DNA of 64,000 nt from Siphlonurus alternatus (lineage: Eukaryota > Arthropoda > Insecta > Ephemeroptera > Siphlonuridae): positions 19,400,761 through 19,464,760 of the forward strand of contig OX463784.1 of the NCBI GenBank assembly GCA_949825025.1, in the 5' to 3' direction. Numbering within the stretch: the first letter of the stretch is position 1; every line of letters starts with the position of its first letter. The translations under genes were made by a program, and so were the position numbers. This document shows positions 24,182-36,481 of this stretch, piece after piece. Under the pieces are notes generated by a model. That model searched no databases. It was not told the origin of the DNA and worked only from the letters and a program-made list of their open reading frames with translations.

Positions 24182-24391
24182 AGGCGGATTCAGATGGCGA
24201 CAACTGCGATGCGACGCGATTTTGTCTTACAAGCTGTGAAATCCTATGCGGCGAGCGAATCCACCAGGTTGCGGCAGCGAAATCGCGATGTTCTTTTTTT
24301 AATCGCCAAATATGGCCGCCAATTGATGTCACAGCAAGGGCGCATTATTCGCTTCGCGTCGCATGATAAAAATCGCCATGTGAATCCGCCT
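24182..24391 (+). mobile_element. Family B element, copy 4
   Basis: A well-preserved + copy with TTA on both sides (24179-24181 and 24392-24394). Ends are AGGCGGATTCAGATGGCGA and the reverse complement of AGGCGGATTCACATGGCGA. Confidence 0.9.
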
Positions 24392-24529
24392 TTAATGCAA
24401 AATAAAGATGACGACGAATGTATGTAACTTACCTTTTGAACTGTTGTTGTCTTACAATAACAGAATTTTTTTAAAATAAAACTGAACGTGAAAAACAGAA
24501 AAGTAGCAACGTATGTTAAAAAATTCAAG

Positions 24530-24656
<127 letters not shown>

Positions 24657-25744
24657 GACTGTACACTTATTGACTTGTAGATTCACTTTGATGTAGCTCT
24701 CATCTCCCCGCACACACCTCTCCCAACTTGTTCCTTCTCAATAAGTACTTCTCCTCTGTCTCTTGAACATTACTGTGCTGCTGCTTGATGCTCTAACGTA
24801 ATATGAACACTACCTCTCATTATTTCAATTAATTTCATGATATCAATATAATAACTTTTTATAAAAAATTTATTTATTTATTTTATTTCACCCATGTCAA
24901 TTTATACATAAATACATATTTATATTTTACAACAAAATTAAAAGAATAATAAAACAACAAACAAAAGAAAGTAAAAATAAAAATTGACAAATATATAGCT
25001 TATTTTTGAAAATTTTTAGGGTGAGGACCAATACTGTAGCACCAAAGTGGCACCATGACACAAAAGTGGCATTGATCCATAATATACACAATATTAATTG
25101 ACCCATGAGACCTAGTCAAACAAAATTATTTAATTAATAAATTATTGAAAATTTCAATTAAACATTTACAATAAGCAATGTTTTTGTTTATCCCCCAATA
25201 AACTGCATATCGGGACATAAAGTTAAATTAAATTTTTAGTAAGTTAAATTTAACTCTTCATATACAGATGTGTGATTGCAAAGCTTCAGTACATACTGAA
25301 TACAATATATGAATATTTATAATATACTGTTATTAATCATACGCCATTATAGCTCTACCGTGAAAATATTTAAAAAAAAAAAATGAGAGGACTTTAATTT
25401 TTATCTAATGATGTAATTAACATTGAAATATTAAATAAATAGGCATACCTATTTTGTAACATGATCTGTCATTTTCCAAAGAAATATATTTCTTCTTAAT
25501 AAACACATTTCTTAAATTACAAAAACTGTTTGATTTCGACAAAATAAATAATATTAAAAAAATTCAATTTGTAATATTATATTCTGTAATATTTTTTTTA
25601 TCAAAGAAATATAAATTCAATTTTACTCTGTACAAGTAAGTTTCCATGTTTATCATTTGTTTTTATGTCACAGGAAGTTGATATTTTCCAGCACTTTGTA
25701 TCTCAGATACAAGGAAGACTGGGTCAAATATTGCTATAGATATA

Positions 25745-25929
25745 TACTTCAATTATCATAAGTTTAACTCGGAAGTAGGCAGAAATAGGAAGTTTCTTGT
25801 AATTTTTTCTTACAATTTGACATGGTTCATAACTACACTTCAGTTACAAGATTAAGCACAAATTAAATTATCAAAACTTTATTATTTACATCCACTTCCT
25901 GTTGGAACCTTATGTTACTTAAACTATAG
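25745..25929. mobile_element. Probable very degenerate family E element
   Basis: GAAGTAGGCAGAAATAGGAAG near the left and ACATCCACTTCCTGTTGGAA near the right are mirrored, with AAACTATAG at the right end. The similarity is weak. Confidence 0.35.
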
Positions 25930-26209
25930 TAGAGTAGACATTTATGTAAGCAAAGAAGAAACTATAATAGACCTCATTTTCTTCTTCAAAAGCTTTTTGA
26001 GACAGATTTTTTTCAATTAAATAATTTCATTTCCTCTCTATCTCTTACGACCATAAACAAGAACGAAAACTAGATGAAAACTATTTTAGCAAAATATAAT
26101 GCATATAATATTATTTTTATTATTAAATATTAATTTGTCTTGCAGTTTCTATCTTATATTTTTTAATTAATATATTTTATTAGTAATTAAATTGTAATAA
26201 TTACATTAA

Positions 26210-26262
26210 TGACCTTCTTGAGTTGGGTTTCCACGTTCCCTAAACTAATGTATGCAAATATT
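26210..26262 (+). mobile_element. SINE body fragment
   Basis: GACCTTCTTGAGTTGGGTTT and CCACGTTCCCTAAACTAATG resemble the central SINE body. It is short and decayed. Confidence 0.4.
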
Positions 26263-27308
26263 AAAATAATATATGATATAATTTGTCCGTAAAATCTATC
26301 GTACTTCTCATTGATATTATTAAATCTCTAATAACATAATCTCTATCATAACGTATTTAAAGCCTTTTATATTTTATATCTATAGCTCATGAATTTGTTT
26401 ACTAGATTTTTAGAGAAGCTTCAAGTCAGCTTATTTTGTGGTGTTAATACTGTCCTATCAATTTTACCTATTATATATATAATATAAAACATGTCTGTTT
26501 TTTAGCATTGAAGCAATGTTTTAGCGAAAAATGAATTTTTAATTGAAAATTAGAATATCTCAAATAAAAAGCTTCTATATATTACTGAGAAAAATTTCAA
26601 AAATTTCCAGGAGAAATTTTCCCAGCCAGGAAGCTGTGGATTTAAAATTTTATTGCAATGAAAATAGCAACGAGTTTTAATTTTTTTATAAATTCTAGTA
26701 CATTATTATCTTAGATACCTATAATACCTCAAGAAGATTGATTTTTGTTATTATTTCAAGCTTTGTATATTTCAATTAAATATTTAATTCTAAAGATTCT
26801 TTTAACTGGAATACATTCTATGATTAATCCTGTTTTTTGTTACATTTTTAATTTAGCTGAGTACACAAGTTTTGAATCATACACTTGGTTGAATAAAATG
26901 AATAAAGTCTCTTGCAATTGTTGCACATTTGTACTCTATCAATCAATGCTGAATACATGCTCTAGATATTATACAATAGTAAAAAAAAAAAAAATAATAA
27001 TAAAGTAAGATGAAAATATTTTTACATCATAAACATCAAGTTTTATTAAAATATATTGGAAATACTTCGATATTAAATATTAATAGTCGATAAATTTTCA
27101 TAGTACAGTACACTGAACCATGAGGTTACAAAATGGGATGAATGGCTAAACAGTTCACTTTATTTTAACATCAAATATACTTTTCAACCTTATGATTTAT
27201 AATGTTATCAATTTAAATTTATAACTATATTTTTTTATAATATATTTACCTGAAAGACATTTATTATTATTATTATTGTTTTATTGTACATTTAAATAAC
27301 TTGTATTA

Positions 27309-27430
27309 AGCCTATATTACACGACACAATTTTTCCTTGCAACAAAATTTCTCTCCATACAAACAAATGGAGATTAAGGAGGAAAAATTATATACAATAA
27401 CCAGAAAAATTGTATCGTGTAATACCGGCT
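27309..27430. mobile_element. Short TTA-flanked hairpin element
   Basis: Ends AGCCTATATTACACGACACA and the reverse complement of AGCCGGTATTACACGATACA, with TTA on both sides (27306-27308 and 27431-27433). It is 122 bp with arms of about 28 bp. Confidence 0.82.
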
Positions 27431-28249
27431 TTATATGATAATATTTTTATAATTTATTTTGAAAAAATAAATGTATCTTATTATATGTTTGACGGTACTC
27501 GTATTTTGTTCATATATTATTATTTAATTAATATAACATTGAAGCAATAGAGAGTGAAAATAAACAATCTAATTTGCTTCATACATGTTTATTTTACTTG
27601 AAATACAGTAAAATTTACATTATAAATTTAATCACCTAGTAAATTTTAGACATATTCGAATAAAAGTAAAATAACTAAAGATTAAAAGCAAAATAAAGAT
27701 GTATCTTATTCATAAAATATGTATTTTAGTAAAATGTGTATTTTGTATTATTATACTCTAAAAGAAAGCACACAATATAACGTATTATTATAATACAATA
27801 CAATTTTGTGTACTACAATATAATATTTTCCAATATACACAAATTTCTCTACTTTACAATTTTCTACTCTCCTCGATATTTCCAATATATTTTTTTAACA
27901 ATATTGATGCGTAGAAGGTGGTAGCAATTATTGACTTATATGACATTGGTTTATCGATTATTGCAAGATTTATTGAACAAATACTAAAGAATTTTCCCAT
28001 TCTTGTGCCTTTTTTTGTTGTTTTTATGGTACACAGAAAAATCTGTTTTACTCCAAGAAAAAAAAAAAAAAAAAGAATGAATGATGAGAGAATACCTTTT
28101 TTTAAAATTCTTAAGGATGACTATCAGGGATCTCGGAACTAGCCTGCTCGATTTTACTTGGAGGAGACTTTAAGCTTACCATCAATGGGAGGCTTAATTA
28201 TTTTGAAGTGGATCTGTCTGGATAGTTTTGTAAATTGAGGTTGAATTTT

Positions 28250-28362
28250 AAAATTTATAGAAGCCGGAAATAGAGCTGTAGTGAGAAAAATCTCCCCGTA
28301 AGCGAATAAATTTGAGAATATTCTCAAAATTTTAGAATTCATTTAATTTAATAAATTTAATT
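28250..28362 (+). repeat. Dispersed repeat, mate of 20600-20720
   Basis: See the partner segment. No terminal structure is seen. Confidence 0.4.
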
Positions 28363-28537
28363 TCTCATGACAGAAATAATCGATATATAACTTTTATGAC
28401 TGATGGTTTTACACTCATTTCAAATAAAAATGACCAATCCGGCCATGTTAACGGATCGGATGTTTTTTTTTTTTAATTGAGTAATATACAGTCTTGTTCA
28501 ATAAAAAAAGGATCACGTTGCATGTTGGAGTGTTTAA

Positions 28538-28981
28538 AGCTTAACCTGAGAATTTTGGACGAAATAAATCGTAATGACAGAAGATGATGTTCTTCAAATT
28601 AATTTGGTAGACTTACAACAATCTTCCAATTAGCCTTGATTTTTTTCAGAATTTTTTAACCATTGGTGTTTTTATAATTAATTTAATCAAATGTGAATTT
28701 TGCATCCTTCCAATGTTAAATTTATATAGCATAGCAAAAAAAAAAAAATATATATATATATATATTTTTTTAATTGTGTTTTTAATGAAACCTAGTTTTT
28801 AGACTATTTTTATAAATTTTTTCATATTTTTTGAACCGTGGCGTTGATTGTAATTAATGAGAAATAAGAAGTTTGGCAACGCTCTACAGTGACTCCTCCC
28901 AGATTCGCATTACTAGTGCGCTACAGTGTTGCCACGTCGCTTTTGGATGTGACCTTGACATACAAATTCTCAGGTTACACC
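28538..28981. mobile_element. Family K element with TTAA flanks
   Basis: The left end AGCTTAACCTGAGAATTTT and the reverse complement of the right end GGTGTAACCTGAGAATTTG match over about 19 bp. TTAA lies at 28534-28537 and 28982-28985. An inner inverted repeat around TGGCAACGCTCTACAGTG lies at about 28875-28938. Confidence 0.65.
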
Positions 28982-29512
28982 TTAAAGCTATATTTGTCAA
29001 AGTTGAAATATTATATCATTGAAAGCAAAAGCGATATACAAAGAAATACATAGACTCGTCGTATGAATTATATTCAGAACAAATAAGCTCATATTTCCAA
29101 ATATAGAAAAAAAAAATAATGATCCATCATTTGATAAATTGTATATTCATAACATTTTATAGCACTAACCTACAATATTATATTACAACATTTATGGTCT
29201 ATACGTCCTATTAATATTGTATGTCCTTGCAACTCTTAACCCTTGCAACTCCTTTTAGCTTTACATTTTTTGTATACAAAATAATATATTTTTTCTAACC
29301 TTATTTTTAATGCAGAAAAATAATCTTGAATTACTAATAATAGTTATAGTAACTGATTTTGAAGGCGATTTAAGTTTTTCTTTTCTTGTTATCGGATATG
29401 AAACACGCTCTTAAAAAAAAACGATTGTTTCTTAATTTCTTAACCTTAGCGTCAATTTCAATTCCTTAAAGTTTGCTGTACGAAATCTATGGAGATAAGA
29501 TTACTGGACCTG

Positions 29513-29620
29513 GGGGGTATTCAAATACCTCCAAAGAATTGCGAAAAGTTACGCAAGAAATTAACATGTATTTCGGAATTTCCTATGCGTAAGTCTTATG
29601 TAACTTTACGCACATTCTTA
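29513..29620. mobile_element. Element I, second copy (right end lost)
   Basis: It starts GGGGGTATTCAAATACCTCC, then AAAAGTTACGCAAGAAATTA mirrored by TAAGTCTTATGTAACTTTAC. The terminal right GGTATTTGAA is absent. Confidence 0.6.
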
Positions 29621-29689
29621 ATTGACAGGTCATATGCTCTCGTCACATTTCTCTAAAATAAAAGCTAAGCGTCTGGCGCAGTGCATTGA

Positions 29690-30112
29690 TCAATTCTTGT
29701 TCAATCGAAGTCAAGCAACGCCGAGAGTAGTTAGTAGTCGGATGGGTGACCATTTTCAACAAAAATTACGGTAAATCCTCACACTTTTCAATTGTGTAGT
29801 TCTTTTGACTTTGGACAGTTGCACTTCCGGTTCATTCATTGACAAAAGCTGTAGCGTCCATCCTGGTTAAGGTTTCCACGATTCCCTCAGTCACAGGCAA
29901 ATGCCGAGATTGATAACAAGATTGACAAGGCCATAACCGAACCCGTTCTGGATGAACTCACGAAACGCAAATGTATAGGGATTTGAAATATTCGCGGGTT
30001 AAAAACTTATATAGTGAGCATAGCTCTCCGGGTCCATCAGAGGGCTATGTAGTGAGTAATTAGGTAAGTAGAAGTACTTAATTATTGTTTGGCAAAAAAA
30101 AAAAAAAAAAAA
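29690..30112 (+). mobile_element. SINE with 5S rRNA-derived head and poly(A) tail
   Basis: Positions 29701-29752 read TCGAAGTCAAGCAACGCCGA and GTAGTCGGATGGGTGACC, matching the internal promoter half of 5S rRNA. The body follows: GCACTTCCGGTTCATT, AAAGCTGTAGCGTCCATCCT, TTTCCACGATTCCCTCAGTC, ACAGGCAAATGCCGAGATTG. It ends in about 20 A at 30093-30112. This is the most complete SINE of the window. Confidence 0.85.
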
Positions 30113-30812
30113 ATGCATCTTGTATTTCTTATTAAATGTTTGGTAAAGTTGACTCTCTTCAATATTAGAGATGTACTTTTAATACATCATAGTAATTTAA
30201 ATTTAAATAAAACTACCTTTTCATAAATTAATATTAAAATATTGTACCTAACTCATATTCTGTAGAAAAAAAAAAATAAAAAAATTATATAAATTAAACT
30301 CGTTCCTACACTACTCAAATATTCAAATCATGCAGTAGCAATGTTTCAATGTATATAATAAAAAACTACATTTTGTTATTGTTCTTTTATTTTTTAATTA
30401 CAACGACACAGAAATGTAATTCACATTAAATCAGGTCATACCATTTCATTTACATAAAACATATTGCGCAATGTAATCACTTGAATACAATGTTATTATT
30501 TTATGACATTTTATAGTTGACTTGTGAAAAGCATTTCATTATGAATTTTAAGGTTTTTAATTAATTTGTATGAAGTTGATATTGTTGTTTGTTTATTTTT
30601 TCTAAGTTAAAGAGTAGCAGGAAGATTGACAAGAAAAATAAAGAAAATATGCTACATGATATCTTTATTTTGTTCCCCTTATATTAAGAAACCATGATAC
30701 TTTTATAACTATATATAGTTACTATAAATATATATTTATATATATTTCTGAAACCCTGGGATTTTTTTTTACATAAAACCACAACTGATTACTTCTATTT
30801 TCTATTTAATAA

Positions 30813-31015
30813 TGGAGTATCGATCTCATTTTTTTTTATTGCAGAAATGGATAGAGGGTGCAAAGTTATACTACCCTGATTTTTTTTCCAGATTTTTTAC
30901 AATAATGTTTTATAATTTTTTATAAATACTTCCAGTACTGTAAAAAATCTGAGAAAATTCAGGTCAGCATAACTTATCCATTTCTGCAATAAAAAAAATT
31001 GAGGCCGGTATTCCA
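30813..31015. mobile_element. Family A palindromic element, copy 6 (A1, internally deleted)
   Basis: Only 203 bp. Both ends (TGGAGTATCGATCTCA and its partner) and the first 80 or so bases of each arm are present. The inner arms with TGACGTCA and the core are gone, so the element is a shorter hairpin. Flanks are TAA and TTA. Confidence 0.85.
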
Positions 31016-31059
31016 TTATTACCTATTATTACCATTATTATTATTATTATTATTACTGA

Positions 31060-31310
31060 CTGAATTTACAGCCCAAACGTTCTGAAACTATAAATTCTGC
31101 ATTTTGCAGGTTCATCGGGAACGGGGGTGACCACAGCCTTGCTATCCATCCTGGCAGTTGCCTGTGACTGAGGGAAGCGTGGAAACTCCAATCAGGATGG
31201 ACAGCTTTTTTTAATGAACCGGAGGAGCAATGGTTTAAAGCCAGGGGGGCCACATGGTGGAAAAGCGCAACAATTTTCAGTTCGCTTGGCGTTGTCACAC
31301 GTATACGCCT
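31060..31310 (-). mobile_element. SINE body, reverse orientation
   Basis: On the - strand it reads CTCCTCCGGTTCATTAAAAA, AGCTGTCCATCCTGATTGGA, CACGCTTCCCTCAGTCACAG and GCAACTGCCAGGATGG, the body shared with the SINEs at 20827 and 29690. The head is not recognisable to the right. A 81-codon open frame on this strand is an artefact. Confidence 0.78.
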
Positions 31311-31768
31311 TCGGGAATCGTGGGATCTTCTGACAAGGCCTTGTGTTCATATATAAAAAGTATAAACGAACATTAAAAGCAGGAGTGGGTGATTTAAAAT
31401 TGTGGAAACCAGAGAAGTGATAACATATGTTACTATTTCGAAAACTTAATTTTATTTTAAATAATCGAAGAAAAAATGTTGCAATTTCTAAGCACTTTTG
31501 AAAATCTGAGTATTTTATGTTAAATGTAATCTATTGACTCTGCGTTGGTTAAAATTTTAATATGTGTAGTTTTTAAGCAAATTTAATCTTGTAAAAGTCA
31601 TGATATTAAGGATGAATTAATCTTTGTAATAATAATATATTTATAGAAATCTAAAGTCAATGTTTTTTAAATCTTAATCATGGTGAATCCCCGCTGAGAA
31701 AAATACATATTTACACCTCGAGACAGCATGAATTTTAACTTGCATTGTTGCACAGTCTGTATGTGTAA

Positions 31769-32088
31769 AAGTGCTGTTCCATGGAATGATGACGAGTTGG
31801 ACTTGGCGGGGCGAGAAAGGCGCACTTGCTTTAATATTACATGAGAACGTTTAATACGGATCCGTTGACGACGCCTCATAAGAATAACATAATCCATCGT
31901 CAACGAATATGTATTAAACATCATCATGTGTACGCTGTGATTGTATGGTAGCCATGTTGGCATGAAAAAATCGCCATGGGATTTAGAGAAAGCGATTTTT
32001 CCTTGCCCACTATATAATATTGAAACAAGTGCGCCTCTTTCGCCACGCCAAGCCCCGCTCGCTCAACATCGCTCCATGGAAAAGCACC
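31769..32088. mobile_element. Element H, palindromic, TAA duplication
   Basis: The left arm (AAGTGCTGTTCCATGGAATG, CTTGGCGGGGCGAGAAAGGC) and right arm (mirror of GGTGCTTTTCCATGGAGCGA, GGCTTGGCGTGGCGAAAGAGG) match over about 70 bp. TAA lies at 31766-31768 and 32089-32091. A second inner inverted repeat (GTTTAATAC...CGTTGACGA) lies near 31850 and 31905. TWA-type duplication suggests PIF/Harbinger derivation. No transposase is present. Confidence 0.78.
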
Positions 32089-32091
32089 TAA

Positions 32092-32306
32092 AAGCTGGAT
32101 TTTCATGAGCGACAACGGCGATGCGGCGCGATTTGACGTAAAAGCTGCGAAATCCTATGCGGCGGCGAATTCGTCGTTAATCGCGTTAATTACGATGCTC
32201 TTTTTCTTTTAATCGCCCAATATGGCCTCCAATGGATGTTACAGCAAGTGCGTGCGCTTTATTCGCGTCGCGTCGCAGGCTGGAAATCGCCCATGAAAAT
32301 CCACCT
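32092..32306 (+). mobile_element. Family B element, copy 5 (variant ends)
   Basis: The interior is typical of family B, but the ends read AAGCTGGATTTTCATGAGCGA and the reverse complement of AGGTGGATTTTCATGGGCGA, a distinct subfamily. TAA lies on both sides (32089-32091 and 32307-32309). It abuts element H on the left and family C on the right with no host DNA between. Confidence 0.85.
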
Positions 32307-32309
32307 TAA

Positions 32310-32694
32310 GGTAGAGATAACGCCGAACAGCTGATCGACGTAATGCCCTTTGATTAACATGTAAACCTTAGCAAATTGACAAAAATTCTGAAATTTTTTT
32401 GAGAGGCAGATATTAGTGCCTAAAAGCCATAAAAAAAATTCAAAACGATTTAACGAGCCGATTTTTTTTAATTCATTTTTTTAATTTTCAGCATAGGGCT
32501 TTCCCTTGGAGAGCCAAACTAAAAAAATAATTTAAAAAAAATTGGTTCGTTAAATGTTTTTGAAACTTTTGCTATGGCTTTGAGGCACTAATATCTGCCT
32601 CTCAAAAAAATTTCAGAATTTTTGTGAATTTGCTAAGGTTTACATGTTAATCAAAGGGGATTACGTCGAACAGCTGTTCGACGTTATCTCTACC
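32310..32694. mobile_element. Family C palindromic element with TTAA duplication, copy 1
   Basis: Ends are GGTAGAGATAACGCCGAAC and the reverse complement of GGTAGAGATAACGTCGAAC, with TTAA at 32306-32309 and 32695-32698. The arms of about 180 bp mirror each other (AACATGTAAACCTTAGCAAA, GAGGCAGATATTAGTGCC). TTAA duplication is typical of piggyBac and Kolobok superfamilies. No transposase is present to decide between them. Confidence 0.9.
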
Positions 32695-32698
32695 TTAA

Positions 32699-33750
32699 GG
32701 CGTTTTTTGGGAAAACTCTCCCTCTATAATATTGAATATGTAATATAGTAGATCTAATGCTCTGTTTATGTCTCTTTTTTGTTTTTCGAACTTCAGCTCT
32801 AGCAGCAAGTAAGGCAGTTTTTAGTTACATAAGATGTCATTCAACTATACATTGATATTGCAATGTATATTTTATATTTGTTTTATGAAGTTGCAACTCG
32901 CTGTCTTGAACTAATTATTGAAGAACTTGTATTTCTATAATATTCCATATATAACTAATAAGATACATATAAATTAATGTTATTTGAAAACTAGTAACAA
33001 TTAAATATGCAGACATACATACAGTACAATATAATTATATATTAAAATACAAAGGAACTTTGATGAACTTATACAACAATAAAGTGTCTTGAAACTTAAT
33101 TTAAGTTAATTATAAATAATTAATATTACATGATATGTATATAAATTTTAAACAAGAATATAATATCTGTGTTTGATATTATATAATTATTTTTCATAAT
33201 AATTATACTTACAAGTTATTATTTGGTTTTGAGAAATTATGCAACTCGCGTTCTGAATGCGTGACGAATAACACGATATACAGTATAGTATGAAAATCTA
33301 GTTATACGTTTTAGAAAACACATATAACAGACATACAGACAGAAATAGTACGTGCTATAAACTTTATGTTATGTTACACATTATGCATAATAAATGAAGT
33401 TTATATAATACTATTATATACTATACTTCGTTCTGTATAATATGTCTCTTGTATTATAATGAGTATGTATTCTTAATAATTTAAAACAATTAAAAGACAC
33501 AAAACAAAAAAATTAAAATGAAAGTTTTTCGTTGTAATTTCATATAGATGATAATTTTTGTCTTCAAATTATCCTAAACATTTAAACTTATAAATTACAT
33601 CCTCTCAAAAAGTGACATTTCCAACATTTTGTGTTCAATAAGAAAATACGTGATTTTGTATTTTTACTCATTTTTTTCCTCGTAAATGGTGTGTGATAAG
33701 AGGAAAAAATATGAGGAGAGAAGTTAAAAGTGAATAAAAAATTAAATGTA
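32699..33750. other. Intergenic, AT-rich
   Basis: No gene or element recognised. Confidence 0.55.
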
Positions 33751-33861
33751 CAGTCCTCGTTTCTGAAAAATTCTTTTCTCAATCACCATGCCGTGTGTTA
33801 TACTTACGGGGCATGGTGATTGACAAGGCTACAGAAGAGAATTTTTCAAAGGCGATGACTG
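33751..33861. mobile_element. Family F-like TA-flanked element, copy 4
   Basis: Ends CAGTCCTCGTTTCTGAAAAA and the reverse complement of CAGTCATCGCCTTTGAAAAA, with TA on both sides. The inner segments AATCACCATGCC and GGCATGGTGATT are mirrored and shared with copy 3. Confidence 0.8.
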
Positions 33862-33934
33862 TACAATGTTTTAAATCGGGTTTATTCGACTTTTTATGTG
33901 TAAAAAATGAAAATGCAAATTATTATATGCATAA

Positions 33935-34252
33935 TGGAGTAGTGACCTCATTTTTTTTTATTACAGAAATGGATAGAGGGTGCAAAGTTATGCTACCCTG
34001 ATTTTTTTCAGATTTTTTAGAGCCCGGGAACTATTTTTAAAAAATTATTGAAAGTTATTTTTGTGACGTCACAAGACGCCGCTCCTTAAGAAAAAGATAG
34101 GACTTGCCGCCGCGTGACGTCACAAAAAGGACTTTCAATAATTTTTAAAAAATACTTTCCGGGCTCTAAAAAATCTGAAAGAAATCAGGGTAGCATAACT
34201 TTGCACGCTCTATCCATTTCTGCAATAAAAAAAAATTGAGGACAATACTCCA
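33935..34252 (+). mobile_element. Family A palindromic element, copy 7 (A1)
   Basis: Ends are TGGAGTAGTGACCTCA and the reverse complement of TGGAGTATTGTCCTCAA, with flanks TAA and TTA. Arms and core match copy 1. Confidence 0.92.
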
Positions 34253-34509
34253 TTATATACCTCGGGCCAGTTCTAACGTTATCCCTGTATGAGTTGCACT
34301 ATTTGCAGGTCAACTTTTCAATTTTTAGAAAGACTTGAACAGCACTGCCTAATCCCCCAAATTAGCTACCTCGTCTTTATACAGACTGTGAAAACACCCA
34401 CAAACAATAAGGTTTTCTGAGTTGAACATTAAAAATGTTTTTTGTCTTACCTATCTCGCTGTAAGATCAGACCATTTTTTCAGTACGGAAGATGGCACCT
34501 TCCTTGCCC

Positions 34510-34570
34510 CAGCTTTATATGTAACCCGCTCTATTTAGCTGCCGAACAGGTTGCCTAACATACAGGTGAA
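34510..34570 (-). repeat. Dispersed repeat, mate of 3134-3190
   Basis: On the - strand CCTGTATGTTAGGCAACCTG then TTCGGCAGCTAAATAGAGCG align with 3134-3190. Confidence 0.5.
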
Positions 34571-35360
34571 TAATAGAATAGGTGAAATGTAGAATTTGTA
34601 TTTTTTTTTTAATTTTGTTAGACGATTATATTGTTTTTCCTTCAACAATAAACCATTTTCTTACGAATTATATAAATTTCAATTATGTATACCTGATAAT
34701 AGAATCTATATCGTTAGTTTGTATACAAGCCAATGTCTACATGGTAAAATTTTAAGATTCAATTAACTTTTTAAGACATCATATTTATGTATTTAGATTA
34801 ATAACTACAACTATTATTTTAAAATTATAATAATAATAAAAATAATAAGTGTATTTTATTATTATTAAAAATAATTTAAATATTAAATTTTATTATAAAA
34901 AATATTTCACTGTTTTTATACTTTTTAATTTTTAGTACAATATATTTATTTAACAGTATAAATTATAGTTTATATATTTTGTAATGCTATTATAAATCAA
35001 ATAAAAGAAAATGTAAACCAATAGAATATAGAAAAGTAAACAATATTTTTTAATAATTTCACATAATGTATTTCTGTATCAATTGAAGGTATTCCAAGTG
35101 GTTCCTCCCCGTTTTTCAGTCCCCACTCTCTAACGTGTAAGGGGAGTTTTCATTTTGAGTCTTAGACTCCTGAGAATTCACAGAGGTAGCAAGCAGAAAA
35201 GACAAGCTTATAAAATATTTAGCACTTACTTGACTGTATAGAATGTCGCCTATATATACTTACTACACTGATAAAATTGTTTTATACTTACATATTATTA
35301 TATTGATTCTCACAAAATAGAAAAAAAAGTACTGAATTTAACTCTGTTTTATATACTATA

Positions 35361-35502
35361 AGGGGCATTCACAAAGCCTTAAGGCCACATTTAAGGCTCA
35401 ATAATTTAAGACCAGAAATTTTGGGTCTAAAAAACACGTATAAAATCAAGCTTTAGATTATCGAGCCTTAAATGTGGCCTTAAGACTTTGTGAATGCAGA
35501 CT
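35361..35502. mobile_element. Hairpin element with CATTCACAAAG ends
   Basis: AGGGGCATTCACAAAGCCTT on the left and the mirror of AGTCTGCATTCACAAAGTCT on the right. Inner arms AAGGCCACATTTAAGGCTC are mirrored. The end motif resembles that of the element at 52961 (CGATTCACGAAGC), suggesting a related group. Confidence 0.75.
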
Positions 35503-35597
35503 ATTGTGTACTAGAGACTTGTTAACTTTCCGGCTCTCCCTGGACTCGACTTAGCATTGTTTAGTATTTTGTGGGTTCCTTTTAATTTAAACCGGAA

Positions 35598-35760
35598 AGG
35601 TCATGGACTAGCAATTCATGTTAGTACTTGTCTAGTTGTGATTCAGGGTACCATGGAAACTTTAATCAGAAGGGTCGGTTGTTAAAATTAATGGAGGGTG
35701 CCATAAATTTCAACTGAAAACTCACTGATTGCGAATCAGATACTATTACCATGGCAGTGT
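35598..35760 (-). mobile_element. Probable tRNA-headed SINE, reverse orientation, degraded
   Basis: On the - strand a tRNA-like GGTAATAGTATCTGATTCGC and AATCAGTGAGTTTTCAGTTG is followed by CCTTCTGATTAAAGTTTCCA and TGGTACCCTGAATCACAACT, a decayed version of the shared body. Confidence 0.55.
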
Positions 35761-36481
35761 GAAGTGCCCAATTGATTTTGTACTTGTTAAAGAAAGAGTC
35801 TAGTAAAGTTCTCTAATTTTCCAGAATACCCAATGTCACTCAAAATTTAGGTCCAATTCCATTAGTAAAAATAAGTATAGATATACAGAGTTCATAATGA
35901 CCAAAATGAATATAAAAAATGTACATTTTTTTTACTTTTGGTGTCAAAAATATTCACTTCTTGATACAAATTATGGTATAGCAATAATGTTTTCTCGGTG
36001 TATTTTTTGTCGTCGTTGGTGTATTGCCGTCATATACCTGATGGTATGCAGAAGCAGCAGTTTCAAATAAACGAAATGGAAGTAGCTACGAACCTCTCCT
36101 TTTTCACTTTTCAGTTGTAAAATATGAGAAGTGAGCATGGAATAAAATGTTAAGTGCAAAAAAAGTAAAATGGAAAATTTTGATGTAAAAATTAATATTG
36201 TAAATAAAAATAATAATTTGTCATATAATTTTTATTATTTTTTATTTAAATATTATTTTAAAAATTAGTTTATTATTTAATAATATTGAACATATATATT
36301 TTTTTTTAATATTTGTTCAAAATATAAATTTAATATAAGTTTTTAATAAAGTATTATTATTAAAAATATTTTAAATAATATCCATCCAGTTATCATTTCT
36401 AAGTCCTAACACAACACAGGTCCTGCATCGAATGTACAAGATTACATTAAAATTTTATTTTCAATGCACAGTATTAAGGAG

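Larger units (their letters stand above)
24657..27305. other. Intergenic, AT-rich
   Basis: Holds a probable decayed family E element and a SINE fragment (listed). Otherwise nothing. The 87-codon frame at 26745-27008 ends in a run of A and has no motif. Confidence 0.5.

Noticed and set aside
31053..31298. 81-codon open frame on the - strand
   Set aside because: It lies within a reverse-oriented SINE body.
31667..32115. Two overlapping frames of 98 and 63 codons on the - strand
   Set aside because: They are explained by palindromic element H and the start of family B copy 5.
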